DNA of 64,000 bases, taken from contig JABCZJ010000009.1 in the NCBI GenBank assembly GCA_013289715.1, forward strand, positions 62,001 to 126,000, written 5' to 3'. Below the pieces are notes generated by a model, which was not told the origin of the DNA, searched no databases, and saw only the letters and a program-made list of their open reading frames with translations. Each line of letters opens with the position of its first letter. The first letter of the stretch is position 1. This document shows positions 8,311 through 17,091 of this stretch, piece after piece. The position numbers and the translations under genes were made by a program. The stretch comes from Acidobacteriota bacterium (GTDB lineage: Bacteria; Acidobacteriota; Terriglobia; Acidiferrales; UBA7541).

Positions 8311-8547
8311 GTCATTTATTTCTTATGCTACTGATGTAGGGATGCGCAGATCGAAATACGTAATTCCCCGTCTTGCTTCCTTCCCCCGCTCGCTGCGATT
8401 ATACGCCCCGAACCGAGACCGCTTTGCGGGGACTCGGGCTGGGGATTCGCGAGCGTTCTCGGTTCGACCACTGGCGATGTCATATACCAGCTCGGAATCA
8501 GCACGAGCAGGAAACGGCAACGTCCCGACTGGCAAGCGGGAGAAGCG

Positions 8548-8715
8548 ATGCAACCAAGTTCGATTCGCAATCGTTGGACTCAGTTCATCGGAACGATCAA
8601 GAAAAAATGGGGCAGTATGGGCGACGGAATGGTTCTCGCTCTCGCGGAAGAAGAAATGCAGACTCGGCGGGCGGAATTGCGGAACCAAATTGCGGCGCTT
8701 AGTCAGCGCGACTAA
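8548..8715 (+). CDS. CsbD-like small protein
   Basis: 55 residues from ATG 8548 with GGGAGAAGCG directly before it. The N-terminal half follows the CsbD pattern: IRNRWTQFIGTIKKKWGSMG corresponds to the family's W-x-Q-F-x-G-x-x-K-x-K-W-G. The second half is a charged helix. CsbD-like proteins are small general-stress proteins of unknown mechanism. The match is by motif only. An inverted repeat GAACCGAGA/TCTCGGTTC around 8410-8465 lies upstream. Confidence 0.55.
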   Translation: MQPSSIRNRWTQFIGTIKKKWGSMGDGMVLALAEEEMQTRRAELRNQIAALSQRD

Positions 8716-8745
8716 GCGAAGGACTAAGAGGCGAACCGCTTGACG

Positions 8746-9108
8746 CTATGCCCTGTTCGCCATTTTGGTCGCCATGTGAAACAGAAGCCCGCGCTTTTTA
8801 TCATCCATGCGCGAAAATAACTTCGCGAACGACCGAAGCACACTCTCTTCTTTCGAGTTGGCCGCCCGACGAGGAATGATTTCCGTCGGTATATTCGGCT
8901 TTTTTATGTGTTCTTCGTCCGTGAAAAGCCGGTACATCGGAACTTCCAAAGCGGTAGCGATCTTTTCCAGCGTATCCACGGAGGGCACAGTGTGTCCGTT
9001 TTCGACTCGTGAGAGGTAGCAACGAAGAAGACCCGTCCGCTTTTCTACATCGCCCTGAGACAAGTTTTTCTGTTCCCTTAAGCCCTTCAATCTTTCGCCT
9101 ATGACCAT
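8746..9108 (-). CDS. XRE-family transcriptional regulator
   Basis: About 120 residues from ATG 9108, chosen because GGAGG sits six bases upstream. The N-terminal helix-turn-helix is typical: IGERLKGLREQKNLSQGDVE, then YLSRVENGHTVPSVDTLEKI. The C-terminal half is a short helical extension (SVLRSFAKLFSRM) probably used for dimerisation. It is a DNA-binding repressor/activator with no obvious adjacent target; it faces away from the small gene at 9166. Confidence 0.8.
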   Translation of the reverse strand: MVIGERLKGLREQKNLSQGDVEKRTGLLRCYLSRVENGHTVPSVDTLEKIATALEVPMYRLFTDEEHIKKPNIPTEIIPRRAANSKEESVLRSFAKLFSRMDDKKRGLLFHMATKMANRA

Positions 9109-9165
9109 TGAATTCCTCCGCACGCATCATACCCGATTGTCGGTGTCAGCGGTATAATTCAGGCA

Positions 9166-9369
9166 ATGGCAGACGTGGTTCACATCTACGGCAGCTCTTA
9201 CGAGACGTGCCCTGTGTGCGGCCAGAAGTGCGCCTGTGGCGGCGGGACAGGAGAATTCGTGGGTGAACCCGTAATGCGACCTTCTGATTGGGAAATTGAA
9301 TTGAGCTGCCCCGAACACGGCAAGTTCCAAGTGTTAGCAGGGAATTTGATCCAGCCGCGCGCAGTCTGA
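9166..9369 (+). CDS. Small cysteine-rich (zinc-ribbon-like) protein
   Basis: 67 residues with CPVCGQKCACGGG near the N-terminus and SCPEHGKF in the C-terminal half, plausible ligands for one zinc. It diverges from the XRE regulator at 9108 across a 57-base gap, so the regulator may control it (inference). No family name can be given. Confidence 0.5.
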   Translation: MADVVHIYGSSYETCPVCGQKCACGGGTGEFVGEPVMRPSDWEIELSCPEHGKFQVLAGNLIQPRAV

Positions 9370-9371
9370 CC

Positions 9372-9560
9372 CTAGGGCTTAGCTTTATTCATGGAAGCAA
9401 TCAGCGATTTTGTTGGAATATGCATAACTCGAAACTCGTTATCAGTCACCTCTACTAATTCTCGTAATCTTTGAATCGCTTTTTCGTGGCCGGTTACGCT
9501 ATCCCGCCAGACTAGCGAACCATCTGGAAATACTTCGAACAAGTCATAATCTCGGTCCAT
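9372..9560 (-). CDS. Small hypothetical protein
   Basis: 62 residues, MDRDYDLFEVFPDGSLVWRD..., ending IPTKSLIASMNKAKP. A very good ribosome-binding site (AGGGGAGGT) immediately precedes ATG 9560. The pattern D-x-F-E-x-x-P-D-G-S-x-x-W is one I associate with small orphan proteins of soil acidobacteria; function unknown. Confidence 0.6.
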   Translation of the reverse strand: MDRDYDLFEVFPDGSLVWRDSVTGHEKAIQRLRELVEVTDNEFRVMHIPTKSLIASMNKAKP

Positions 9561-9935
9561 ACCTCCCCTTTGAGAGTGGGAGATTCAGACTGCCACAACC
9601 CACGCGCTGGCGCTGTTCAAGGTTAGACATCGCGCAGCTACATATTCGTGTTCCTTTGTCGGGTGCTAGGCCGTAAAATCTGCATATGAAACGCAAGCGC
9701 CCCCGTTACGCCTGTCCTGACCTTCCCCCAATTAGAAATTGCAATTTGTTTCTACGATGTTGCCTGTGATAATCCGAAACGGAGTTTCGAGCAGATAACG
9801 ATGAGAGTGTTACCGCGCGGGTTCGGAGAGTCGAAAGCGAGCGTGAGGTTTAAGAAGGAAGCGCGGAAGATGTGTGATCTCGCGCGTTAACCCGTTGTTC
9901 CCTCGCATGTTTACAGCGACCGACCGCAGGTTTCG
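9561..9935. other. Intergenic stretch, no gene seen
   Basis: 375 bases without a supportable gene on either strand; only short frames (about 27 codons) occur. It sits between the small gene at 9372 and the OB-fold remnant. Confidence 0.5.
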
Positions 9936-10145
9936 TTAGTCCTGAATTTCAATCTGGCTGCGTTCAGTAGCCACAATCTCCGGCCGACTCCGATAGCTCG
10001 TTATCTTGCCTGTCACGCACACCCGTAAGCCTTTGTACTCGTCCTCTGGCGTGCCAAACTTTTCGCGATCCGAACCCCAAGGCCCAATCCACAGCACGTA
10101 CTCGCTATTTGCATCCTTTGGCTTGCAAGTGCTTATTGAATTCGA
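9936..10145 (-). pseudogene. OB-fold nucleic-acid-binding protein, C-terminal remnant
   Basis: In the minus frame ending at TAA 9936-9938, about 55 residues read WIGPWGSDREKFG, then RVCVTGKITSYRSRPEIVAT and a final SQIEIQD. This is the C-terminal half of a small OB-fold domain of the type found alone or fused to nucleases (V-C-V-T-G-x-I-x-x-Y-R-x-x-P-E-I). No start codon or N-terminal half is present; a TAG closes the frame at 10146-10148. A truncated leftover. Confidence 0.6.
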
Positions 10146-10347
10146 CTAAACGTGCATTTGCGCTGGTTTGTTCGGCGATGATTTGGTCAATTCTCGCCCC
10201 GACTTCCGGTGCGACCGTTGTTGTGTGCGCGAGTAATGCGAAGAATTCTTGTTCAATCTGCGTGTCCTGCGCGATCAATGGCGCGCCTTCGTGGATGGTT
10301 AGGGCACAACGTCGCCCCGCCGGATTAGGCTGGGATTCAAAGCCCAA
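10105..10347 (-). CDS. Doubtful small hypothetical protein
   Basis: About 80 codons from a TTG at 10347 with a protein-like stretch (VGARIDQIIAEQTSANARL). It overlaps the OB-fold remnant in a different frame and lacks a good start or ribosome-binding site. It could be a fragment of a helical protein fused next to the remnant. Low confidence. Confidence 0.25.
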   Translation of the reverse strand: MGFESQPNPAGRRCALTIHEGAPLIAQDTQIEQEFFALLAHTTTVAPEVGARIDQIIAEQTSANARLVEFNKHLQAKGCK

Positions 10348-10400
10348 AAAATTTCAAGGCCGAGGGCGAGACTGACCTACTCAACTCGCGGAGAAATCGG

Positions 10401-11588
10401 CTATCGCGACGCTGCTGGCGTTAGGCTCCTTGCGGGCGCTGGATCCTGCACGCGGACGACCGTGGCATAGTAATGGTTGCCGTAATGATTGGTGCCGGAC
10501 GATCCCGATATCTTCAGTATTCCGAATGCGGCTCCCGTAAATTCGTTATCGAAAACCGTGTTCTGATTGCCCTGAATGTACACAGCAGCGTCATCGCTGG
10601 TGCTGATGTCATTGGAGCTCACCGAGTTGCCGTTGCCGACCAACGCTATTCCATCGAGCGCCACAGAATGAAAAACGGTGTTGCCTGCGATGTTACCGTT
10701 GTTTGCTGCAACAAAGATGCCTACCTGATTTGAGCCGACGGTGTTGCGTTCGACGCGAACCCCGTCGGACTGATAGATCAAAATTCCGGTAGCATTCGAC
10801 GGGCAGTTGGTCGCGGATTCACACGGTGAATAGATATTGTCTGCCACCACATTGTTCGTTACTCGACCTTGCGCGCCGAATCCGATTTGGATGCCGTTCT
10901 GCGCGGCACCGGTGGTTGGACCCAAGCCGGTGACTGCGTTGTTGGTGACAAACACCTCCGTCCCGGGCTCGTCCGCGGTAATTCCATTTTTCTGATATCC
11001 GTCCACACTGTTGTCCGCGATGGTGACGCTCGATTGCCCGCTGCTGCTACTCTCAACGTCAATCGCAAGGCCGCTTTGGCAACCCGTCAAGTCGTTTGCC
11101 AGCCGCACGTTTCGCACGGCGTTGTGTGCAATCGAGCCCGAAGCATCCTGGTAGAGAATGCCAATCAATGTGGGACCACATGCAGTCAGTCCATTGGCGC
11201 TGCCGTCCACGATGAAGCCTTGCAGACTAACGTTTTCCGCGTTCTTCACCAGAACGATGGTTGCGATCGGTTCGGCGCTTGACAAACCAGCTGCGTTCGC
11301 GACCACGTCGCTGGGAATCACAATCACGCCGTTGTCCGCTTCCAGGCTGAGCGATTTACCAATCACCACTTGCTCGTGATAGGTGCCGGCACAGACGCGA
11401 ATTACGTCTCCGGATTTTGCGGCGTTCACGGCAGCTTGAATGGAAGTGTACGCAGCCGTGGGGCACTGCACTTTGTCGTCATCCACCAGGATGTTCGGCT
11501 GCTGGTTGGCATCCTGAGCGAGAGCTGGACGGATTGCGAAACACACCACTAGACATGCTAGAAGAAAAAGCGAGGGAAACTTTTTCAT
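10401..11588 (-). CDS. Secreted right-handed parallel beta-helix protein
   Basis: 395 residues with a clear signal peptide (MKKFPSLFLLACLVVCFAIR... cleaved after ALA near residue 24) and AAGGAGA before ATG 11588. The body begins with a DUF1565/NosD-type entry motif (YTSIQAAVNAAKSGDVIRV, AGTYHEQVVI). It continues as about ten Asn-rich coils such as NGITADEPGTEVFVTNNAVTG and VGIFVAANNGNIAGNTVF. Such helices are polysaccharide lyases, epimerases or surface adhesins; I see no catalytic signature. Exported to the periplasm or surface. Confidence 0.8.
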   Translation of the reverse strand: MKKFPSLFLLACLVVCFAIRPALAQDANQQPNILVDDDKVQCPTAAYTSIQAAVNAAKSGDVIRVCAGTYHEQVVIGKSLSLEADNGVIVIPSDVVANAAGLSSAEPIATIVLVKNAENVSLQGFIVDGSANGLTACGPTLIGILYQDASGSIAHNAVRNVRLANDLTGCQSGLAIDVESSSSGQSSVTIADNSVDGYQKNGITADEPGTEVFVTNNAVTGLGPTTGAAQNGIQIGFGAQGRVTNNVVADNIYSPCESATNCPSNATGILIYQSDGVRVERNTVGSNQVGIFVAANNGNIAGNTVFHSVALDGIALVGNGNSVSSNDISTSDDAAVYIQGNQNTVFDNEFTGAAFGILKISGSSGTNHYGNHYYATVVRVQDPAPARSLTPAASR

Positions 11589-11809
11589 TTGCGTCTCCTT
11601 CTCAAGATCAAGGGCGCGGGCGGGGGGCGGAGCAATCTTGAGATTCTAGGATCTGGGCCATTATAGTCCCGAGAATTCCAAATTGCCACGCTCCGCAGCG
11701 GAGATCCTCACCAGTGCCGTGTACCGTCGTTACATTTGAGTCACGCATCTTGCGAGCCCAGACGCATCCGACCACCGCACGCTCCCAATTCGCGTGAGGC
11801 TGTCCGTGA

Positions 11810-12106
11810 ATTAGGGCACTTGGACGATTAACGCCCGCGACGAAGCTGCTCTGCCAGATCCCTGCGATCGGTCCGATCCGGGCGGCGCTGCTGATCGCTT
11901 TGATTCAAACACCGCATCGCTTCCGCAGCAAGCGACCGCTCTGGAAATACAGCGGCTTCGGCATCGAAATGCACAGCAGTGCCGATTACCGTAAGGTCCA
12001 AGGACAGCTAGAAAAAACCAAGAAGAAAGTCTCGGTTCGTGGACTCAATCGAGACTGCAATCACGATCTGAAGAATCTGTTCAAGAGTGCCGCGACCATT
12101 TCCAGG
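11810..12106 (+). mobile_element. IS110-family transposase remnant (C-terminal domain)
   Basis: In one plus frame the sequence reads ATKLLCQIPAIGPIRAALLI, QTPHRFRSKRPLWKYSGFGI, VQGQLEKTKKKVSVRGLNRD and NHDLKNLFKSAA. This is the transposase_20 (C-terminal) region of IS110/IS116-type elements. The N-terminal DEDD nuclease domain is absent, a TGA closes the frame at the left end and similarity ends after FKSAA. No element ends were found. A dead fragment. Confidence 0.75.
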
Positions 12107-12444
12107 ACTTGGTGCCGAGTTCACAGCCGTTACAACGCGGCCGTAGGTTTCAGAACGCCAGCAGAACATAACCGGCAGTTCCATCTTTCCTGCTAATCGC
12201 CGGGCCTGCGCACAGAATACCGTAGCCGCCTACTCCACCTGTGCCCAACGGAAAACCACTGCTGTATGGGTAACAAGTGCAGGTACTTGGAGCTACGTTC
12301 ACTGCGTACGGCTTTGCCCGTTCCTTTATAGCCCATTCATCTGGCATTGACACTCGCGGTGTTATAAGTTCGGTCGGTTTTCGAATCTTCCAGATTTGCG
12401 CAAGCCCTCGAGAAGCCCAAGTCAATCTCAGGAGGAAATGAACA
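12107..12444. other. Intergenic stretch downstream of IS remnant
   Basis: Nothing firmly supported. A minus-strand open frame here (12150-12602) overlaps the next gene and does not look like a known protein. The last 15 bases hold the AGGAGGAAA ribosome-binding site of the gene at 12445. Confidence 0.4.
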
Positions 12445-13521
12445 ATGAAGGCATACACCTCGGTGCTCGCTCCGGCACTATTGATGTGCGGTATGGTGGC
12501 TCCCATATTCGCGCAGGCCCCGACCGCGCCACACGCAGTTTCTCCGTACACTTTATCTGTATTTGCCAGTGCTCCGGCAGGCCTAAGCGCGCCGGACGAC
12601 ATCGCAGTTCTGGATGATCACGTATTCGTAGGCTATGGGGATGGACACGATCCGGGGGGCGTCGACGGGTTGAGCAGCCAGGTAGTGGAATACAACATGG
12701 ACGGATCTGTGGTGCACACCTATACCGTGCTTGGGCATGTCGATGGCGTAAAGGTCGACCCAATTACTCACAAAGTGTGGACACTGGAGAACGAAGACGG
12801 CAATACCCGGCTGGTGATCATCGAGCCGGAGACGCGGAAAACATCGCTCTATATCGTCGGCACCGGGCCACACGGCGGGGGTTACGACGACATCACCTTC
12901 CGAGGCTGCAAGGTGTACTTCAGCGCGTCGAACCCGTTGATCAACCCGAATACGGCGCCAGCGATCGTCAGCGTCAAGCTGAGGAACGGCACGGTGGAGC
13001 TCGAAGGCGTACTGCAAGGCAATGCCAGTGCTATTAACATTCCGCTGGACACAACCGTCACCTTGAACTTGCAGGATCCAGACTCAATGACCCTCGATCC
13101 GTTGGGAAACCTTGTGCTGGACAGCCAGGGCGACCAGCAATTGATCATCGTTTCGAATCCCGGCGATACCCATCAGCGGGTATTGCAGTTGCCGCTGTCG
13201 TACCAGACCCCGAGTGGGCCGATGGGCGTGGAAGTGGACGACACCTTTTTCACTACCTCCAGCCAAGGTTTTATTCTCTTTGCCGACAAGGGCCTCAACA
13301 AGATTTTCAAGTTGAGCAAGAATGGCTGGGCGCCCGGCGTCGCCTACACCGCTGCGGACGGCGGTCCGTTCGTGGGCACGATTGATATGACCACCGGTAT
13401 CATTACCCCCATCGTGAAGGGGTTAGCGGGTCCCGGGGGATTGATGTTTGTGGATACATCCAAGCCCGTCTGGCCGGATTGGAAGCGAGACGACAACGCT
13501 TGCCGCGACGACCGCGAGTAG
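12445..13521 (+). CDS. Secreted beta-propeller-like protein (SMP-30/NHL type)
   Basis: 358 residues behind AGGAGGAAATGAACA. The signal peptide MKAYTSVLAPALLMCGMVAP ends near AQA-P26. The body has repeating blade-like units of the form D-G-V-K-V-D-P-I-T-H-K-V-W-T-L-E, DSMTLDPLGNLVLDSQGDQQ and GFILFADKGLNKIFKLSKNG, consistent with a six-bladed propeller. Probably periplasmic or secreted; binding or lactonase-like activity cannot be decided. It lies at the right side of the island beside gene debris. Confidence 0.65.
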   Translation: MKAYTSVLAPALLMCGMVAPIFAQAPTAPHAVSPYTLSVFASAPAGLSAPDDIAVLDDHVFVGYGDGHDPGGVDGLSSQVVEYNMDGSVVHTYTVLGHVDGVKVDPITHKVWTLENEDGNTRLVIIEPETRKTSLYIVGTGPHGGGYDDITFRGCKVYFSASNPLINPNTAPAIVSVKLRNGTVELEGVLQGNASAINIPLDTTVTLNLQDPDSMTLDPLGNLVLDSQGDQQLIIVSNPGDTHQRVLQLPLSYQTPSGPMGVEVDDTFFTTSSQGFILFADKGLNKIFKLSKNGWAPGVAYTAADGGPFVGTIDMTTGIITPIVKGLAGPGGLMFVDTSKPVWPDWKRDDNACRDDRE

Positions 13522-13530
13522 AAACGCAAC

Positions 13531-13602
13531 CAACTCTTCGAAGTGGTTCGCAATAAGCAGATTGCCGACGAACTGTCGATTTCTGAGACCACACTATCCA
13601 TC
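13531..13602 (+). pseudogene. LuxR-type helix-turn-helix scrap
   Basis: About 22 codons read EVVRNKQIADELSISETTL, the second and third helices of a LuxR/FixJ-type DNA-binding domain (N-K-Q-I-A-x-E-L-x-I-S-E-x-T-V). The surroundings do not continue the domain. One of three gene scraps packed into about 1 kb here. Confidence 0.4.
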
Positions 13603-13679
13603 GGTCTTTCACGACAAGATTCTCCCGCACTACAACCCACTGCTCCCGGGGTTGCGATGATCCCGGTTGACAGAAGACT

Positions 13680-13781
13680 TTGGTCTACCTCGGTCACTGG
13701 CAGCCCCGTGATATGGCCCAAGCGCCTCGCGAGAGTGGATTTGCCTGGCGCACCACGACCGACAATGACTACGCGTTTCAT
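13680..13781 (-). pseudogene. P-loop kinase (adenylate-kinase/topology-modulation-like) N-terminal scrap
   Basis: From ATG 13781 the minus strand reads MKRVVIVGRGAPGKSTLARR, LGHITGLPVTEVDQ, with a full Walker A (GRGAPGKST). This is how small P-loop kinases of the FlaR/adenylate-kinase-like group begin. After residue 34 the frame continues into unrelated sequence, so only the N-terminus survives. Confidence 0.5.
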
Positions 13782-13868
13782 GGTCGCCGGTTTATGCAGA
13801 TTGGCGGTTTGGATTCGAAGCTAGTCTGGCCTGGTAAACGCAGCATTAACCGGAGAAGCGCTACTTCA

Positions 13869-14543
13869 AATGGACGAGCGCGCTGCGGGATCATGGACCA
13901 GATGATCGCCTGCTGCGGGCGCGCGAATTAAGCGCTGATCCTGGATTGCCGGACGCTGGGATTCCGGCTGCTGCCATTATTCGCGGACGCGCAATTTGTG
14001 GTATGCAACAGCATGGTGAAACACGATCACGCGGCCGGCGAATACAATGCGCGGCGAGCGGATTGCGAAACGGCGACGCGGATTCTGGCGGAGCAGATGC
14101 CGGGCGTGCGGGCGCTGCGCGACGTGTCGCTCGGGGATCCGGAGCGCTATGCAAAATTGCTGCCGGAAGTGGTGTACCGGCGTAGTCGGCACGTGATCAG
14201 TGAAAATGCGCGCGTAGAAGATGCGCGCGGGGCGCTGGAACGCGGCGATCCGGAATCGTTGGGGCGATTGATGAGCGAATCGCATCGCAGCTTGCAAGAG
14301 GATTATGAGGTGAGCAGCACGGAGCTGGATTTGCTGGTAGGAATCGCCCGTGGGATCGCGGGCGTGTACGGCTCGCGGATGACGGGCGGCGGATTTGGCG
14401 GTTGCACGATCAGCCTGCTGGGCAGCGGCGCGGTGGAGGAATTTCAGAGTGCCGTCGCGCAAGGCTACGAGCGAGCGACGGGGCGCAAGCCGGACATCTA
14501 TATTGTGCGAGCCTCAGACGGCGTGCGCGAGGCGCTGGAATAG
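13869..14543 (+). pseudogene. galK: Galactokinase remnant (GHMP kinase)
   Basis: The plus frame reads ARCGIMDQMIACCGRAN, a TAA stop at 13929-13931, and then in the same frame ALILDCRTLGF, VVCNSMVKHDHAAGEYNARR and MTGGGFGGCTISLL. These are the central and C-terminal galactokinase blocks, including GHMP motif 3 (GGGFGG). The N-terminal ATP-binding motif and galactose-binding region are missing. It is therefore broken both by truncation and by an internal nonsense codon. It lies just upstream of a GH2 glycosidase, suggesting a former galactoside utilisation operon (inference). Confidence 0.75.
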
Positions 14544-14640
14544 GCAAGCGCAACGGCTGTCGTCAGCACGCTTTCTTATCGCGTGAAGCGCGTAGTTTAT
14601 TTACCTAGCCTTTCAAAACGCTTTCAGACTTGGAGGATCC

Positions 14641-16968
14641 ATGCACCGGCGCGATTTCATGAAGACGGCGACCACACTCGTCGCCAGCGCAGCGCTGCAT
14701 CGCAGCGATTTCGCGCAGCAGACTTCAGGATCGGAAGATCGGGGGCGTCTGGTGTTACCGATGAATCGCGGCTGGCGCTATAGCCCATCGTTCGTGGAGG
14801 GCGGTCATGACCTTAACTTTGACGACTCAAAATTCGACCGCGTCGCGATTCCGCATACAAATGTTGCTCTGCCGTGGCACGGATTCGACGATAAGACATA
14901 CGAGTTCGTATCGCTGTATCGCAGACGTTTCAAGCTGCCGCCCGAAGCGCGCGGGCAGCGCGTATTTATTGATTTCGAAGGCGTGATGACCGCCTCCACC
15001 GTTTGGCTCAACGGCTATCGGCTGGGCGAGTACAAAGGCGGCTATACGCCGTTTTCGTTCGAACTGACGCCTCATTTAAATTTTGACGGGGAAAATCTTC
15101 TCGCCGTGGACGTTGATTCTTCGGAACGACCGGATATTCCGCCGTTTGGCAATCGGATTGATTACCTCACCTTCGGCGGCATCTATCGTGAAGTCGCGCT
15201 GCGCATCGGCCCGGCTACCTATATCGAGAATATCTTCGCGCAGTCGAAGAATGTCTTGAGCGAGCATCCGTCGCTGGATGTGGAGTGCTTCATTCAGCGC
15301 CTGGAGCCTTCGCAGCACGCACGGACGCTGGAGGTCACGCTCCTGGATGGCGCGAATGCGATAGCCAAGCGCACGCAACAAGTGCCTGCGTCAGGTGCGA
15401 CCAGCGAGCCGGTGAACTACACATTGAGCGTAGCTCCGCTGCCCGGCATTCAGCTTTGGGACATTGCGAATCCACATCTTTACTCCCTGCGAGTGCGCCT
15501 GCTGGACGGCGAACGCACAATTGACGAGGACACGCGCGGCATCGGCTTTCGCGAAGCGCAATTCACCGATCATGGTTTCGAACTGAACGGAAAAGTGATC
15601 AAGCTGCGCGGTCTCGACCGTCACCAGACATTCCCATTCGTCGGGCAGGCGATGCCTGCTCGCGTGCAGCGCCGCGACGCCTTTATTTTGCGGACACAAC
15701 TGCATTGCAACATCGTGCGCACCTCGCACTATCCGCAATCGCGCCATTTCCTGGATGCCTGCGATGAATATGGCTTGCTGGTGCTCGAGGAAATTCCGGG
15801 CTGGCAATACATCGGCGATCAGGCCTGGCAAGACCTGTCCGTTGACAACGTAAGCCGCATGATTCGCCGCGACTGGAATCATCCCGCGATAGTTCTTTGG
15901 GGCGTGCGCATCAACGAATCCCAAGACAATCACGACTTTTATACGCGCACGAATGCGCTGGCGCACAAACTGGACCCCACGCGCCAGACGGGAGGCATTC
16001 GCTATTTTCAGGAGTCCGAGTTCTTGGAAGACGTCTTCACCATGAACGATTTTGGCTGGCCGCTCAAGCCTCCGAACCATCCCCGCTACCTCAACACGGA
16101 GTTTGTCGGCCACACCTACCCGGTGAAGACGATTGACGACGACGCGCGTCACCGCGAGCACACCATACGCCATGCACGCGTGCACGATCAGCTTGCCTCC
16201 GATCCGCAATACGCTGGTGGCATCGGCTGGTGCGCATTCGACTACAACACCCATTCCGATTTCGGTGCAGGAGATCGCATCTGTTATCACGGCGTAGTGG
16301 ATATGTTTCGCGAGGCCAAGCCAGCCGCGGGTTTCTACAAATCTCAGTGCGATCCGGAAGAAGAAATCGTGCTGGAACCGGCATTCCATTGGGCCGCAGG
16401 TGACGAAGCGCTGCGTTTCACGATCGCGATGATTTGCTCGAACTGCGACCAGCTCAAGCTGTACGTGAGAACCAAAACCGATTGGGACTTGATCGCCGAA
16501 GCTGATCCCGATCGCGAGCAGTTCGCGCATTTGCGTTACGCGCCGTTCAGCATTGACCTCACCAAAGCGCGCCACGAATGGGGCGATCTGCGGATAGACG
16601 GCTATCTCAAAGGTCAGCAGGTCGTCTCCAAGACGTACTCCGGCCGCGGCGTCGATCAGAAATTCTCAGCCGATGCCGACGATACGGACCTGACTGCCGA
16701 TGGAGCCGATGCGACGCGCGTCGTCTTCCGTGTCACGGACGAGTTCGGTGCGATTCGCCCCTACGCGAACGATCCCATCGTGCTGAGCCTCGAAGGTCCC
16801 GCCGAAATTATCGGAGACAATCCATTCGCGCTGATCGGAGGCACCGGCGCGATTTGGATTCGCGCAAAAGAACAGCAGGGAACTGTGCGCCTCACGGCCA
16901 AGCACCCTCGTCTCGGAACCCAGACGGTGTCTTTCACCCTACAGGAAGCAACCGCAGAGCGCGTCTAG
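14641..16968 (+). CDS. Glycoside hydrolase family 2 (beta-galactosidase-like), Tat-exported
   Basis: 775 residues. The N-terminus MHRRDFMKTATTLVASAALH has the Tat R-R-D-F-M motif. The GH2 order is complete: sugar-binding jelly roll (about 35-190), immunoglobulin-like domain (200-305) and TIM barrel (310-600), followed by extra beta domains. The acid/base Glu is E426 in WGVRINES and the nucleophile Glu is E487 in LNTEFVGH. The likely role is periplasmic hydrolysis of beta-galactosides or related glycosides. GGAGG lies before ATG 14641. The dead galactokinase upstream hints at galactose substrates, but specificity cannot be read from sequence. Confidence 0.85.
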   Translation: MHRRDFMKTATTLVASAALHRSDFAQQTSGSEDRGRLVLPMNRGWRYSPSFVEGGHDLNFDDSKFDRVAIPHTNVALPWHGFDDKTYEFVSLYRRRFKLPPEARGQRVFIDFEGVMTASTVWLNGYRLGEYKGGYTPFSFELTPHLNFDGENLLAVDVDSSERPDIPPFGNRIDYLTFGGIYREVALRIGPATYIENIFAQSKNVLSEHPSLDVECFIQRLEPSQHARTLEVTLLDGANAIAKRTQQVPASGATSEPVNYTLSVAPLPGIQLWDIANPHLYSLRVRLLDGERTIDEDTRGIGFREAQFTDHGFELNGKVIKLRGLDRHQTFPFVGQAMPARVQRRDAFILRTQLHCNIVRTSHYPQSRHFLDACDEYGLLVLEEIPGWQYIGDQAWQDLSVDNVSRMIRRDWNHPAIVLWGVRINESQDNHDFYTRTNALAHKLDPTRQTGGIRYFQESEFLEDVFTMNDFGWPLKPPNHPRYLNTEFVGHTYPVKTIDDDARHREHTIRHARVHDQLASDPQYAGGIGWCAFDYNTHSDFGAGDRICYHGVVDMFREAKPAAGFYKSQCDPEEEIVLEPAFHWAAGDEALRFTIAMICSNCDQLKLYVRTKTDWDLIAEADPDREQFAHLRYAPFSIDLTKARHEWGDLRIDGYLKGQQVVSKTYSGRGVDQKFSADADDTDLTADGADATRVVFRVTDEFGAIRPYANDPIVLSLEGPAEIIGDNPFALIGGTGAIWIRAKEQQGTVRLTAKHPRLGTQTVSFTLQEATAERV

Positions 16969-17091
16969 AGCCACCGTGTTTCGAGCGCATTCTTGGCTCC
17001 CCGCGGGCGAACTTCCAACGGAGTCGCCGAAAGTTCCGCCGCAACCGAATGTATCCCCAATTTGTTGTATTATCCAGAGAGTTTGATTGTT

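Noticed and set aside
12150..12602. 150-codon minus-strand frame
   Set aside because: It overlaps the 5' end of the well-supported secreted propeller gene and its sequence resembles no protein family; treated as a shadow.
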